Assembly (NCBI GenBank): GCA_016271365.2
Contig: CM057456.1
Coordinates: forward strand, 665,783,501-665,847,500
Length of the DNA: 64,000 nt
Origin: Neoceratodus forsteri
Lineage: Eukaryota; Chordata; Ceratodontiformes; Ceratodontidae
Direction: 5' to 3'
Shown here: piece by piece, positions 19,520-30,299 of the stretch
Numbering within the stretch: the stretch's first letter is position 1
Layout of the letters: each line of letters opens with the position of its first letter
Notes under the pieces: model-generated
What the model saw: only the letters and a program-made list of their open reading frames with translations
Told to the model about the DNA's origin: nothing
Database searches by the model: none
Position numbers and translations under genes: made by a program

Positions 19520-21270
19520 GGGCCAGATATTCAAAACTTTGCCCAGGGGCTAAATTAGCACTGCCTGGTGGGCAAACTTAGCCTGGAGCACAGAGCAAGC
19601 TATATTGAAATGGAAATAGCCCGGTGCTAATCCTGCTGAATATTGCAGGCTAAGGAAGCCGGGCAAATTGGTCTGGGAATGCAGGGCAAAAATAGCCCAG
19701 GATTAAGACAGCACTGAATAAAGCAACCAGGAAGTGCAACCCACAACAACAACACAGTGCACAGCAACGTGAGGGCAGGTACAGACGAACTACTTGGCCA
19801 ATGTGTGTGCAAGCAAATGCATGGACTCAGTACAGCTGCAGGAAGCAGCAGATATGAAAGAACAGTGATCAAAACTGTATATTATTCCCTGTACCGTTAG
19901 CGCCGTGCTAACATATTAGCGCGGAGCTAAGCAGTTAGCCCGGTGCAAACACGTTTGCCCGGAGCTAAAATGTGCCACATTCAAAAGTGCCATGCAAATG
20001 AGCCTACTTAGGTAGTCTCTGGGCAAACAACCAGATTAGTATCTCATTATACCCTGATTTGCATGCAGTTTGCCCAGCGTTTCTGCAGGGTCCCATAGAG
20101 CGACCTGTAGGTCAGTCTGGAAGTACAGGGGCTGACCAGGTCCAACCACAGCTCCACCTGTAGGTCAGTCTGGCAGTGCACGATGATAGCTGCAGGTTAC
20201 ATGTAAACAATACAGCATAGCATAGCATATTGTACCCCAGGGGACAAGACAGCATAGGCATAGGTGGTGGTGGTGCTGCATGCAACTGTCACACTGTAGG
20301 GCATGCTACAGTGCATAGCAGACACTACAGTAGCAAGGGGGCCAGTAGTGTGAGGGACACAGCACTGCCTATGTGTGTAGGGCAGTGATGCTGACTGCAC
20401 TGTACACAGTGACAGGCCCAACCTGCAGGTGTTTACTGACAGTGGACATTACTGTTACACTATTGTGTGACCCACAGATGCTGTACCTGTGGCATGGGAT
20501 GCTCACAGTGACATGTACATTTCTGTCTTTGTGTGCTGTGGCAGTTGTACAGTTGTGCGGTATGTGGACGGGGGGCATATATTATGCAAAAGGCACACTA
20601 GTGTTGGGGTATTCCCAATACTGGTCCATGTGCACTGCATGATGTGTCCCAGCCTTGTGGCCACACCCGGTCTGTGGCATAGCCTAACCACCCATACACG
20701 CTCCCCTCAACATCCTCCATGCCCACAGTGCTGCATGTGTGTGCTGACAATTGTTCGTGTCCACAGATGTGTGGTCTGCAGGTGTGTGCTGTATGGCCAC
20801 ACTGCCATGCTGTCCACTCATGGCAGGGTCATTACTTACTGCCTGGCATGGCTGGGACTGGTGGCAGATGATGGCATCATTGTGATGCCATCAGTTAGCA
20901 GCATGCTTCCTCTATGTTTGGCTTTATCTCTGTGTCATATTTATTTGTTAGGGTCGCGCTAAAGCCACGCAAACACCGCACAAAGCCAAAGTGTCACACA
21001 AAGCTGATTGCCCAGGGTTAAGACAAGCTTTTTCTGGGTGGTAATTTGCACTGTGCTAAGTCGCGCAAAACCACTTAGTGCGGCGCTAGTCACTGAATAT
21101 AGCATTGCACCTGTATTCATGTCAGTTTGCCTTGCATACATTATAGTTTGCCGGCGCTAATACAGTTTGCCCGTGCTATTTGGCCTTTTGAATATAGCAG
21201 ACCCGCGCTAATCGATGCTAAACCTATGCAAACGTTTTTGGCCCGGCGCAAAGTTTTGAATATCTGGCCC
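19520..21270. mobile_element. Non-autonomous Harbinger-like transposon, copy 1
   Basis: Ends GGGCCAGATATTCAAAACTT and AAGTTTTGAATATCTGGCCC are perfect inverted repeats, flanked by TTA at 19517-19519 and 21271-21273. The 1,751-bp body has GCTAA/TTAGC and TTTGCC/GGCAAA-rich ends, two 51-bp AGGTCAGTCTG units (20105-20170) and a perfect hairpin at 20870-20892 (10-bp stem, 3-base loop). A 3-bp target duplication, TWA here, and GGGCC ends suit PIF/Harbinger, but the class is inference. Overlapping frames at 20373-20962 show no transposase or Myb-like motif. Confidence 0.82.
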
Positions 21271-21536
21271 TTAGTGTACAAAGTCAGGCAATATTGTCCA
21301 GCAGGAGAATGCTACTTTGTGGCTAGGCTTTGCAATAGTTAGAAAGGTTCTGTCCCAGGGGGAAACGGGATGCCCTGCGATGTGCCTGGCAGCAGCAGGA
21401 GGGGAGAGAGACAGGGAGCTCCTCAGCAGTTTGCCGTAACTTTTTTTAAAAATAAACATAAATGCAAAAGTAACCATTTCAAGAAGAAAATGCAAACTGT
21501 GACATTTAAGAGTTTTAGGGTAAGTTAGCACATCTG

Positions 21537-21642
21537 GACTTATTTGCTACATATCATATGAATTGCTAAGGGGTCCTGACCATGTTCACCCTTCCTCAAG
21601 CCAAGCTAGCTACAGGATGCCTAACAATAACATGGATGGAAA
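21537..21642. repeat. Direct repeat A (partner at 22127-22238)
   Basis: About 105 bp, from ACATCTG through GGGGTCCTGACCATGTTCAC to AATAACATG, recurs at 22127-22238 in the same orientation with about 85% identity by eye. The CR1 fragment at 21845-22112 lies between the two copies. Confidence 0.8.
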
Positions 21643-21844
21643 AATTATGCCATATTTTCAACAAGAAGTTAGCATTTTAAAAAGACAGTGCCGTAGACTG
21701 AGAAGCAGCTTGTGTAGGTGCATTCATCATGCTAGACAAGATATGTTCTGGTTGCATTCCATAAGACTAACCAGTGGGAGAAGTAGGGGAAAGGGACAGA
21801 AATTTAAAATAGAAAAATTTAACCCATTTGTAATTTAAAGTTGC

Positions 21845-22112
21845 ATGACAGAAATGCGGCTTCCAGAACTGGGCACCATAATCCAAATGAGACCTCATCA
21901 GTGATCTACACAGTGACATCACCACCACCTTCCTTCTGCTGGTAATACCTCTCCCTATGCACCACAGCATTACACTGGCTCTCCTCACAGCTTTGGTACA
22001 TTGTTTAGCCACCTTTAGGCCATCCAATATGATTACCTCAAAATCCCTTTCCATTTTGATGACCATCAGCCCATTCCCCCCTGTAATCATTCCCTGGATT
22101 CCTGCAACCCTT
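21845..22112 (-). mobile_element. CR1 LINE fragment
   Basis: The minus strand encodes VIKMERDFEVIILDGLKVAKQC, then CIGRGITSRRKVVVMSLCR and HLDYGAQFWKPHF, the segment just after the CR1 RT core. It lacks both ends of the element. Wording is more diverged than in the copy at 22240-26912, suggesting an older insertion. Confidence 0.82.
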
Positions 22113-22126
22113 CCTTATTCAGCAGG

Positions 22127-22238
22127 CAGTTAGTACATCTGTATTTATTTGCTGCATATGCATCTCAATTGCTAAGGGGTCCTGACCATGTTCACCCTTT
22201 CTCAAGCCAAGCTAGCTGCAGTATGTCTAGCAATAACA
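22127..22238. repeat. Direct repeat B (partner at 21537-21642)
   Basis: Second copy of the 105-bp unit. It ends directly at the start of the CR1 5' UTR (GGCTTGGCAGAAGACACC at about 22246), so it may be an outer part of that 5' UTR rather than an independent repeat. Confidence 0.7.
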
Positions 22239-22965
22239 TGAAGGCTTGGCAGAAGACACCAGGAGAAAAGACTGCTGTGTGACTGAACTTCTCTGCTGGG
22301 ACTGAAGTAGAAGAACTTTTGTATTTGACTTTTAATTTAGGGTAAAAAAAAAAAAACTAACATACAAAAAAAAAAGTGTGTGTTTGGGTTAACTGAACTG
22401 AATGGGTATCTGAAGAGTTATCTAGGTGTAAATCTCAGGTGACTGAAAGGACTTAACTGCTGTGAGGTTTAAATTACTTGTAGAAAGATCTAGTAAGTAG
22501 GGAGAGTGGCTTAACTAGTAGGAAGCTACATTTAAAGACTGCCTTAGAAAGTTTCTGCTAATAGCTTGGCAGAAGAAAGGACTGCTGTGTGACTGCACTT
22601 CTCTGCTGGGACTATATTACCCTCTTTCCCTCCTCTCCACCCCCCAACCCAAAGCTAGTTCTATTTTTATAGGCACAGAATTTGACTGACAACAGGAACT
22701 TCCTGTTTAGGGGCAGGAAGTGAGTGATCACAGAACCACCAAGGACCCACCATCCTAGAAGGGCAAGAGTAGCTCTCCGGCCCCCTCTAGCTGCTGGAGG
22801 TCTGCCTCTGAGCAAGTAAGTGGTCTACTGCAAAATATAGGATATTCTTGTCTCAGAACAGGACAATCAGGAGCTTAAAGGGCACACAGGCAGAAAGTAA
22901 GGAGAGAGAGAAAAAACAGAGGAAAGAGTAAGGATTGCAAACAGTTAAGGGGCCAGAAATAAGAC

Positions 22966-23880
22966 ATGATTGGAGTGGTGCAGTGCAGTGGCTGTGGAGC
23001 AGCAGTCTTCCGGGAGATGTTCTGGAGGATGCTGTGTTGTCCCATTTGCAGGCACCTCTCTGGGCTGAGGGAGGAGGTTGCTCATCTCCAGGCTGAGTTG
23101 GACAGGATTTGTGGGACCTCCTCTTCCATCCAGGGACCACCAGTGCCACTGCCGTTGCCTCAGAGGTTGCCAAGAAAGAGGAGCGGTTGGACCACAGTGG
23201 GCTCAGGGAGGGTGAGGGTGGTGGAACAGAGGTGCATCCTCCCATTGTACCTCTCCACAATCCTATGCCATTCTAGCAAAGTGTGGTTCCTCATGGAGGC
23301 ACCCACAGTGGAGACCAAGGAAGATGTTGGGAACCTCCACAAAGGAGACCCACAGGAGGGTGGCAGGGGACCCTGCAGGGAAGGAAACAACTCCTGGTGG
23401 GGACTCCATTGTTAGGAAGGTAGAACTGGGGGAGGAAGGGAGAGGAGATAAGGTGCCTGCCTGCGCCATGGCTTGCAGGGACAGGAAGCTCCTCAGGGAT
23501 TGCCAGAGCAGCTGCACAGGGAGGGAGCTGGATGTCATTGTCCACCTAGGGACAAATGACCTGGCTAAGAAAGGATTAGAGAAGTGCAGGAAGAGTTTGT
23601 GGAATTGGGGAGGGGCCTTGGTCAAGTAGCACGCCGCGGTAACCTTCTCGGAGCTAGCACCATCTATGGCATAGAGAGGCTAGGTGTTCCGCACCATGGG
23701 ATTCAATCAGTGGTTGAAAAACTGGTGGGGCTCAGGGATTTGGCTTCATTGGGGACTGGGGGTCCACCTGGAGTGATGCAAGCCTATACTGGCATGATGG
23801 GCTGCATCTGTCCGGGAAGGGAACCAGGATCCTAGGTGATAGGTTTAAATGCTTCATTGGCAAGCTTTTAAACTAGCCAA
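22966..23880 (+). pseudogene. CR1 ORF1: zinc finger plus SGNH esterase
   Basis: The frame from 22966 encodes C7, C10, C25 and C28 as a CX2C...CX2C finger (VVQCSGCGAAV, CCPICRHLSG), then a short coiled coil (LREEVAHLQAELDRI). After a frameshift, the frame 23324-23629 has GGDSIVR (esterase block I) and VIVHLGTNDLA with GTND at 23549-23560 (block III). A last frame (23584-23835) carries a decayed block V. Finger plus SGNH hydrolase is the known CR1 ORF1 layout; the protein binds the element's RNA or acts on lipids, and its role is not settled. Confidence 0.85.
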
Positions 23881-24067
23881 GGGGGGAGGCACTGGAAAGG
23901 AGCAGGAAAATCCTAGCCCCCAGAAATAATCACGGTAGTAAGTGCAGCAAACACCAACATAGAGGTGTCGATAGGGAGAAGAGCAGGGGTAAATGGAGAA
24001 AGTGACAAAGGCAAGAAGGACAGAGATGGGGCAAAAGGGAGTAAGGCCATCAGAAATGGAGGGTAAT

Positions 24068-24786
24068 GAGTACCAATGCCCGTAGTCTGGGCAACAAGCT
24101 CCTGAGCTGATGGCCTTAATGGAAGAGGGATGCCTGGATATCGTAGCAGTCACAGAAACATGGACACAGAGAACCATGACTGGGATGTTAACATACCAGG
24201 GCACATAACCCACAGGAGAGACAGGCAGGGAGAAGAGGGGAGGAGTAGCTCTCATGTAAAGGAAGGGATAAAAGTAACTGAACAAAAGAGTAAACAGGGA
24301 GGAGAGGAGGCACTGTGGGTCACCTTGGAGACTGGAAAGGGCACCACAATCCGCACAGGGGTTGTGTACAGACCCCAATGTCAGGGGGAAGTAATGGACA
24401 AGGGTATGATAGAAGGCATTCTTAGAATGGCAGAGAAAGGGGAGATACTGTTGATGGGAGACCTGAATATGCCAGATGTTAACTGGAGCACATTTGCTGC
24501 AGCCACATCCAAGAGCAGGACCATTCTTGATGCCCTACAGGTGGGAGGCATTAGACAGCTAGTTTCGGAACCCACTCGTGAGGGAGCAATCTTAGACCTC
24601 GTACTCTCAAATGGGGGCAATGAGAGGATCTCAGATCTAGAAGTGGGTTGCCATCTGGGGACAAGTGACCATCAAACAGTGTGGTTCACGTTAATTCGTA
24701 CAGAGTCAAGCCATACAAAAGTGAGGGTGCTGGACTTTAGGAGGGCTGACTTGGCAAGATGGGAGAGTGCCTCAGAAAAGCACTAG
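24068..24786 (+). pseudogene. CR1 AP endonuclease
   Basis: MSTNARSLGNKLLS at 24068 opens the endonuclease, then a stop and frame change. From 24130 the frame reads LWVTLETGKG, TGVVYRPQCQG, ILLMGDLNMPDVNWS (catalytic D and N), ILDLVLSNGGNER and LGTSDHQTVWFT (catalytic H). The DIVAVTETW motif is encoded in the frame just before 24165. These residues match the APE-type nuclease used by CR1 to nick target DNA. Confidence 0.88.
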
Positions 24787-24804
24787 CAAACAGGCTAGAA
24801 GGAG

Positions 24805-26412
24805 GTGTGGAGCAACAATGGGAATTATCAAAACTGCCATCACAGAGGCAACAAGCCTTTGTGTGAAGCAAATGAACAAATCAAAATGAAAGAAAAGCCA
24901 CTATGGTTCTCAAAAGAGGTGGCTGTGAAAGTCAGGAAGAAAAAGATAGCATTCCAGAAGTATAAGGAAACACAGAAGGAGCAGGACAGAGAGCTGTACC
25001 AGTTAAGGCAGAAGGAAGCAGGGAGGGAAGTCAGAATAGCAAAGGCCCAAACTGAGGAAAAGATAGCCAACTCAGTTAAGAAGGGGGATAAAACCTTTTA
25101 TAGGTACATCAGCGAGCGTAGAAAGACAAAGGGAGGGATAGTGAGGCTGAATAGAAAGAACAGTGGGTGGGCAGAGGGGGACAGTGAAAAAGCAGGAATA
25201 CTGAATGAATATTTCTGCTCAGTATTCACAAAAGAGGAGGGGGAAGTGCCAAATCCAATTAACAGAAGCACTCTTGATAGGGGGTCGATCCCAGTCCTTT
25301 CACAGAAGAAAGGGTTCTGCAAGAACTCCTAAAACTGAAGGTGGACAAAGCAATGGGTCCTGATGGAATTCACCCCAGAATTCTAAAAGAATTAAGGGAC
25401 GAACTAGTGAAACCACTGGCTACTCTTTTTAATAAATCATGGAGGATGGTGGTACCCGAGGGACTGGAGGAAGGCAGATGTGATTCCCCTCACAAAGTGG
25501 GTCCAGGCCAGAGGCAGGAAACTACAGACCTGTCAGTCTGACCTCTGTGGTAGGAAAAGTGATGGAGTCACTCTGAAGGAAAGAATAGTCGAGCACCTAG
25601 AGGCCAGTGGAGCACAGGACCCAAGGCAGCATGGGTTCTCAGCGGGAAGGTCATGTCAGACGAATCTAATAGATTTCTTTGACTGGGTAACCAAAGTATT
25701 AGACCAGGGAGGGGCTGTGGACATGGCCTACCTAGACTTTAGCAAGGCATTTGACACAGTCCCACACAAAAGATTAATAGTCAAATTAACCAGCCTGGGA
25801 GTGGGGCCCAGGGTGGTAGCCTGGGTAAAACATTGGCTGGACAACAGGACACAGAAGGTAATTGTAAATGGAGTCCACTCTGAAGAAAGGGGGGTTACCA
25901 GTGGGGTACCGCAGGGTTCAGTATTGGGTCCAGTCCTTTTTAATGTCTTCATCAGTGACATTGCAGAGGGACTGGAAGGAAAAGTATGCCTTTTTGCAGA
26001 TGACACAAAGATCTGCAACAGGGTTGATACACAAGGAGGCGTGGAAAGGATGAAAAGGGACTTGGCAAGGTTGAAGGAATGGTCAGAAGTATGGCAGCTA
26101 GGATTCAATGCAAAGAAGTGCAAAATAATGCACCTGGGAAACAAGAACCCAGGGGAAGAATACACAATGGGTGGGGAGGTAGTAACAACAACAAAAAAGG
26201 AAAGGGACCTGGGGGTAATCATATCAGATGACCTTAAGGTTAGCAAGCAATGTGAGAAGGCAGTAGGGAGGGCTGGGGGTATACTGGGATGTATAGGGAG
26301 AGGCATCAGCAGCAGAAAACAGGAAGTTGTTATCCCTCTGTACAGACAGTTGGTGAGACCCCATCTGAGTACTGTGTCCAGTTCTGGAGACCCCATCTCC
26401 GCAAGGACATAG
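24805..26412 (+). pseudogene. CR1 reverse transcriptase
   Basis: Frame 24805-25332 has the basic linker (KPLWFSKEVAVKVRKKK, FQKYKETQKEQDRE) and ILNEYFCSVFTKEEGE. Frame 25341-25541 has MDKAMGPDGIHPRILKE. Frame 25480-26412, 310 codons, has QHGFSAGRSCQTNLIDF, AYLDFSKAFDTVPH, VTSGVPQGSVLGPVLFNVF, LFADDTKICN (FADD 25993-26004), FNAKKCKIMHLG, KKERDLGVIISDDLKVSKQ and [15 protein letters not shown]. The catalytic core is unbroken inside the long frame, but three frame changes are needed overall. Confidence 0.92.
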
Positions 26413-26419
26413 ACAGGAT

Positions 26420-26824
26420 AGAGGCAGTCAGAGAAGGCAACTAAAATGGTGCAGGGTCTGCAAGAGAAGCCGTGATGAGGAGAGACTAAAGGAGCTTAAT
26501 ATGTATACCCTTGAGGAAAGAAGGAGAGGGGCACATGATAGAAACTTTTAAGTACCTCAGTGGAATCAACAAAGTCCAAGAGGGTAGCATTTTTCTGAAA
26601 AAGAGACTTGCAAGAACAAGGGGATACAATTTAAAGATAGAAGAAGGGCAGTTCAGGGGCAATGTGAGGAAGTATTATTTCACAGAGAGGGTAGTGGATG
26701 CATGGAACAGCTTTCCTGAGGAGGTTGTGGGGTCTAAAACTGTGGAAGAATTCAAGAATGCATGGGATAGACATAAGGCAATTCTTGGGGGGGGGGTAGG
26801 AAGAAATAGGCTGTTGGTTAACTA
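26420..26824 (+). pseudogene. CR1 ORF2 C-terminal domain
   Basis: After a frame break, the DNA encodes the remains of the [12 protein letters not shown] block and, from 26511, ETFKYLSGINKVQEGSIFL, RGNVRKYYFTERVVDAWN and FKNAWDRHKAIL, with the stop at about 26822 just before the 3' UTR. This matches the C-terminus of the copy at 3338-3703. Confidence 0.88.
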
Positions 26825-26912
26825 GGATCTGCGGCCTATCCTGTAGGTAGAGAAATGGGCAGACTAGATGGGCCTAGCGGTCCTTATCTGCCGTCAAAGT
26901 CTATGAAAGATT

Positions 26913-27535
26913 ATGCATATGAAAACTTATTAATTATGCTGTAACAGAGGAAGTGGTAATAGCACCCACAAAAATCAGAGAGCACAGGACTTTGATGAAA
27001 AAATGAAGTCCTTTTATTTAAATACAAAACTGCATATTACATGTGCACCAAGTCCCAAAAGTAAGCGGTAAAAGCTGTACCAATACTAATGTTTCCCCTG
27101 ACCACTGTCAGGCATCACCACAGTGAATCTAAAATATCACAACAGTGCCTCCATATAAGTAGTGATTAAATTAAATGTAACTCATTAATTCTAACCAATC
27201 ATAAGCTAAAAACAATTAAGTTTTATTAATAAAAGCAGTTTTCAATAAACAACTCTAGTAACCATTAATTCAGACCTGAAATAGCAGCAAGGTTTGTGTG
27301 GAACTTTATACTGCACGTTTAAATCACACTGTTGTCCTTTACATGGGTTACCACGCTGATATACTGCTAGTTGCAGCACCCAATTTTATTTCATATTGCT
27401 ACCTCATATTTCATTTAAATATTTCTGGCCTACGATCCATATAAAGAATCAAAAACTGTGAATAGAGGGAAAAGAGGGTGCAACTACAGCAAATATTTTG
27501 CACTGACTATTTGTTGTGAGGTTTGGATAAAAAAC
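26913..27535. other. Unassigned AT-rich sequence
   Basis: Between the CR1 tail and Harbinger-like copy 2. It contains no recognisable coding frame, tandem array or terminal repeat. The stretch at 26940-27130 has the flavour of a LINE or MITE edge but no matching partner in this window. Confidence 0.4.
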
Positions 27536-27538
27536 TAT

Positions 27539-29363
27539 GGGCCAGATATTCAAAACTTTGCCCAGGGGCTAAATTAGCACTGCCTGGTGGGCAAATGTAG
27601 CCCAGAGCACAGAACAAGCTATATTGTACATATAAAGCACAACCCACCACAACAACACAGTGCACAGCAACGTGAGGGCAGGTACAGACGAACTACATGG
27701 CCAATGTGTGCACCAGCAAATGCATGGACTCAGTACTGCTTCAGAAAGCAGCAGATGTGAAAAAACAGTGATCAAAACTGTATATTATTCCCCGTACAGT
27801 TTGCGTCACGCTAACACATTAGCGCGACATTGGCGCGGAGCTAAGCAGTTAGCCCGGGGCAAACACGTTTGCCTGGAACTAAAATGTGCCATATGCAAAA
27901 GTACCATGCAAATGAGCCTACTTAGGTAGTCTCTGGGCAAACAACCAGATTAGCATCTCATTATACCCTGATTTGCATGCAGTTTGCCCAGCATCACTGC
28001 AGGACTGCAGGGTCCCACAGAGCCATCTATAGGTCAGTCTGGAAGTACAGGGGATGACCAGGTCCAACTGCATCTCCACCTGTAGGTCAGTCTGGAAGTA
28101 CAGGGGCTGATCAGGTCCAATCGCAGCTCCACCTGTAGGTCAGTCTGGCAGTGCACAATGATAGCTGCAGGCTACATGTAAACAGTACAGCATAGCATAG
28201 CATATTGTACCCCAGGGGACAAGACAGCATAGGCACAGGTGGTGGTGGTGCTGCATGCAACTGTCATACTGTAGGGCATACTACAGTGCACAGCAGACAC
28301 TACAGTAGCAAGGGGGCCAGTAGTGTGAGGAACACAGCACTGCCTATGGTGTGTAGGGCAGTGATGATGACTACACTGTACACAGTGAGAGGCCCAACCT
28401 GCAGGTGTTTACTGACAGTGGACATTACTGTTACACTGTTGTGTGACCCACATATGCTGTACCTGTGGCATGGGATGCTCACAGTGACATGCCCAATCTG
28501 CAGGTGTTTACTGACAGTGGACATTACTGTTACACTGTTGTGTGACCCACAGATGCTGTACCTGTGGCATGGGATGCTCACAGTAACATGTACATTTCTG
28601 GCTTTGTGTGCTGTGGCAGTTGTACAGCTGTGTGGTATGTGTCCGGGGGGGGGCATATATTGTCTGAAAGGCACACTAGTGTTGGGGGTATTCCCAATAC
28701 TGGCCCATGTGCACTGCGTGATGTGTCCCAGCCTTGTGGCCACACCTGGTCTGTGGCACAGCCTCACCACCCATACACGCTCCCCTCAACATCCTCCATG
28801 CCCACAGTGCTGCATGTGTGTGCTGGCATATGTTTGTGTCCACAGATGTGTGGTCCGCAGGTGTGCTGTATGGCCACACTGCCATGCTGTCCACTGGTGG
28901 CAGGGTCACCACTTACTGCCTGGCATGGCTGGGACTGGTGACAGATGATGGCATCATTGTGATGCCATCAGTTAGCAGCATGCTTCCTCTATGTTTGGCT
29001 TTATCTATGCATCATATTTATTTGTTAGGGTTGCGGAAAACGCGTGCTAAACCCACGCAAACACCGCACAAAGCCAAAGTGTCACGCAAAGCTGATTGCC
29101 CAGAGTTAAGACAGGCTTTTCCTGGGTGGTAATTTTCACCACGCTAAGTCGCGCAAAACCACTTAGCGTGGCGCTAGTCATTGAATATAGCATTGCGCCT
29201 GTATTCATATCAGTTTGCCCCTTGCATACATTATAATCTTGCCTGGCGCTAATGCAGTTTGCTCGTGCTATTTGGCCTTTTGAATATAGCAGACCCGCTC
29301 TAATCCCACGCTAAACCTACGCAAATGGTTTTTGCCCTGCGCAAAGTTATGAATATCTGGCCC
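27539..29363. mobile_element. Non-autonomous Harbinger-like transposon, copy 2
   Basis: Same ends as copy 1 (GGGCCAGATATTC and GAATATCTGGCCC), flanked by TAT at 27536-27538 and 29364-29366. Length 1,825 bp. It lacks about 75 bp of the left region, has three 53-bp AGGTCAGTCTG units (28030-28150), and carries an internal 99-bp direct duplication at about 28400-28597 that copies 1 and 3 lack. The hairpin of copy 1 is present at about 28947-28969. The open frames at 28205-29132 track the tandem structure and show no known domain. Confidence 0.82.
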
Positions 29364-29366
29364 TAT

Positions 29367-29630
29367 GACTGCATGAGATCATATTTCTGTTGTAACTCTG
29401 AAATTGGTAAGATGGTGGAGCCCCTATATAGTTGACTGATATTGGAGGGAATATACTGGAGGGAATATAGTTCCCACCTCTGATAACCATGATCTAGTAG
29501 TCAAGGTTGAAAATGTTCCAACCGCAAAATGGGTCAAAAGAGAGGCAGATAGGCCATTAATTTAAGAGATTTTTTAAAGTTTATGTCATACTACAACCAG
29601 ACCTTTACATCAAGGATTTCAATTATTTTT
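29367..29630. other. Unassigned sequence
   Basis: Lies between Harbinger-like copy 2 and a SINE. The minus and plus frames are short and carry no motif I know. Confidence 0.4.
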
Positions 29631-29631
29631 T

Positions 29632-29818
29632 TTCCAATTGTTTAAACAGGAGTGGCACACTAAGGTGAAAGCTTGTTTACAGGTGCGATCTGGGAGCACA
29701 GGGAAGTTAAGTAATTTGCTCAGGGTCACACAGTATACAAGTGGGGGCTGTGGAATTCAAACCTAGGTCTCCAGATTTGCAGCTCAGAGCCTTAAACCAT
29801 TGCACTATACTGCTTCCT
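29632..29818 (-). mobile_element. MIR-like CORE-SINE (tRNA-derived), copy 1
   Basis: On the minus strand the head has a pol III A box (TAGTGCAATGG, 29798-29808) and B box (GGTTTGAATTCC, 29752-29763), then GTGTGACCCTGAGCAAAT and TTACTTAACTTCCCTGTG, the wording of the MIR/CORE region. It ends in a short AT-rich tail near 29632. The same element occurs at 39767-39953 in the same orientation. It would need a LINE, probably an L2-type, for copying. Confidence 0.82.
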
Positions 29819-29876
29819 ATTTAATATTAATATATTATATAATATAATATACTAATATTAATATTTAATATAGTGT
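29819..29876. repeat. AT-rich tract
   Basis: TTAATATTAATATATTATAT-type low-complexity sequence next to the SINE head. Confidence 0.8.
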
Positions 29877-30290
29877 TGAGGAGTGATCCAGGAAGGATGC
29901 TTAGCAGGACCTGGGGTGATAAAGGTCGTCCAGCTGCAGATAGGTTGTTTTGTGGACAGGAAAGGTGGTCCATGGGGTGAAGTCAAGCCACAGTGAGAGT
30001 GGTCTGTGAAGTGGCCAAGGAATGGTGCTCAGCTTGGGGGAGGCTAGTTTGAGGGCTGGATAGCTAGTCCAGAAGCAGGAAGGGTGTGGTGGTTCTTCCA
30101 GTCAACAGGTGGAGGAAAGAGGCTAGACTGTGGGTTAGAAGGGTTATCAGAGGGTTCAGCTACAAGAACAGTGGTCTGCTAGGGGTGGGTTCAGATTTAG
30201 GGGTGTGGAGTGGTCCAAGGAGTTTACTAAGCTTAGAGGAGGCTTTTCTAAGTAAAGGAAACGTGGTCTAGCTGCAGTAAGGCCTCTCTC
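29877..30290. repeat. Degenerate G-rich minisatellite, about 40 bp
   Basis: Loosely repeated words GTGGTCCA, AGGAAGG, CTCAGC and TCAGCTACAG recur every 35-45 bp. A single related unit sits at 31318-31350 (GGGTGGTTCAGCTACAGG) and another at 35398-35450. No protein is implied; frames across it are by-products of the repetition. Confidence 0.55.
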
Positions 30291-30299
30291 ACACACTAG

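Larger units (their letters stand above)
22240..26912 (+). mobile_element. CR1 LINE, near full length
   Basis: In order: 5' UTR with a repeated unit (TTGGCAGAAG...TCTCTGCTGGGACT at about 22249 and again near 22565, period about 316 bp), ORF1 with zinc finger and esterase (22966-23880), endonuclease (24068-24786), RT (24805-26412), C-terminal domain (26420-26824) and the CR1 3' UTR with its hairpin, ending GTCAAAGTCTATGAAAG near 26912. All domains are present but the frames are broken at several points, so the copy is inactive. Confidence 0.92.

Noticed and set aside
20373..20962. Frames of up to 157 codons inside Harbinger-like copy 1, and equivalents in copies 2 and 3
   Set aside because: No DDE transposase, Myb or other motif; Cys/His/Val-rich content reflects GTG/TGT-rich DNA, and several overlapping frames on both strands are open at once.
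22612..23260. Arg/Gly- and Pro/Ser-rich minus-strand frames
   Set aside because: Antisense to the CR1 5' UTR and ORF1 start.
23854..24378. 174-codon minus-strand frame with hydrophobic content
   Set aside because: Antisense to the CR1 ORF1/endonuclease junction; no independent support.
25728..26396. 222-codon minus-strand frame
   Set aside because: Antisense shadow of the CR1 reverse transcriptase on the plus strand.
29740..29818. A genuine tRNA gene
   Set aside because: A and B boxes are present but the acceptor and anticodon arms do not fold, and a CORE-SINE body follows; a second copy exists at 39890-39953.
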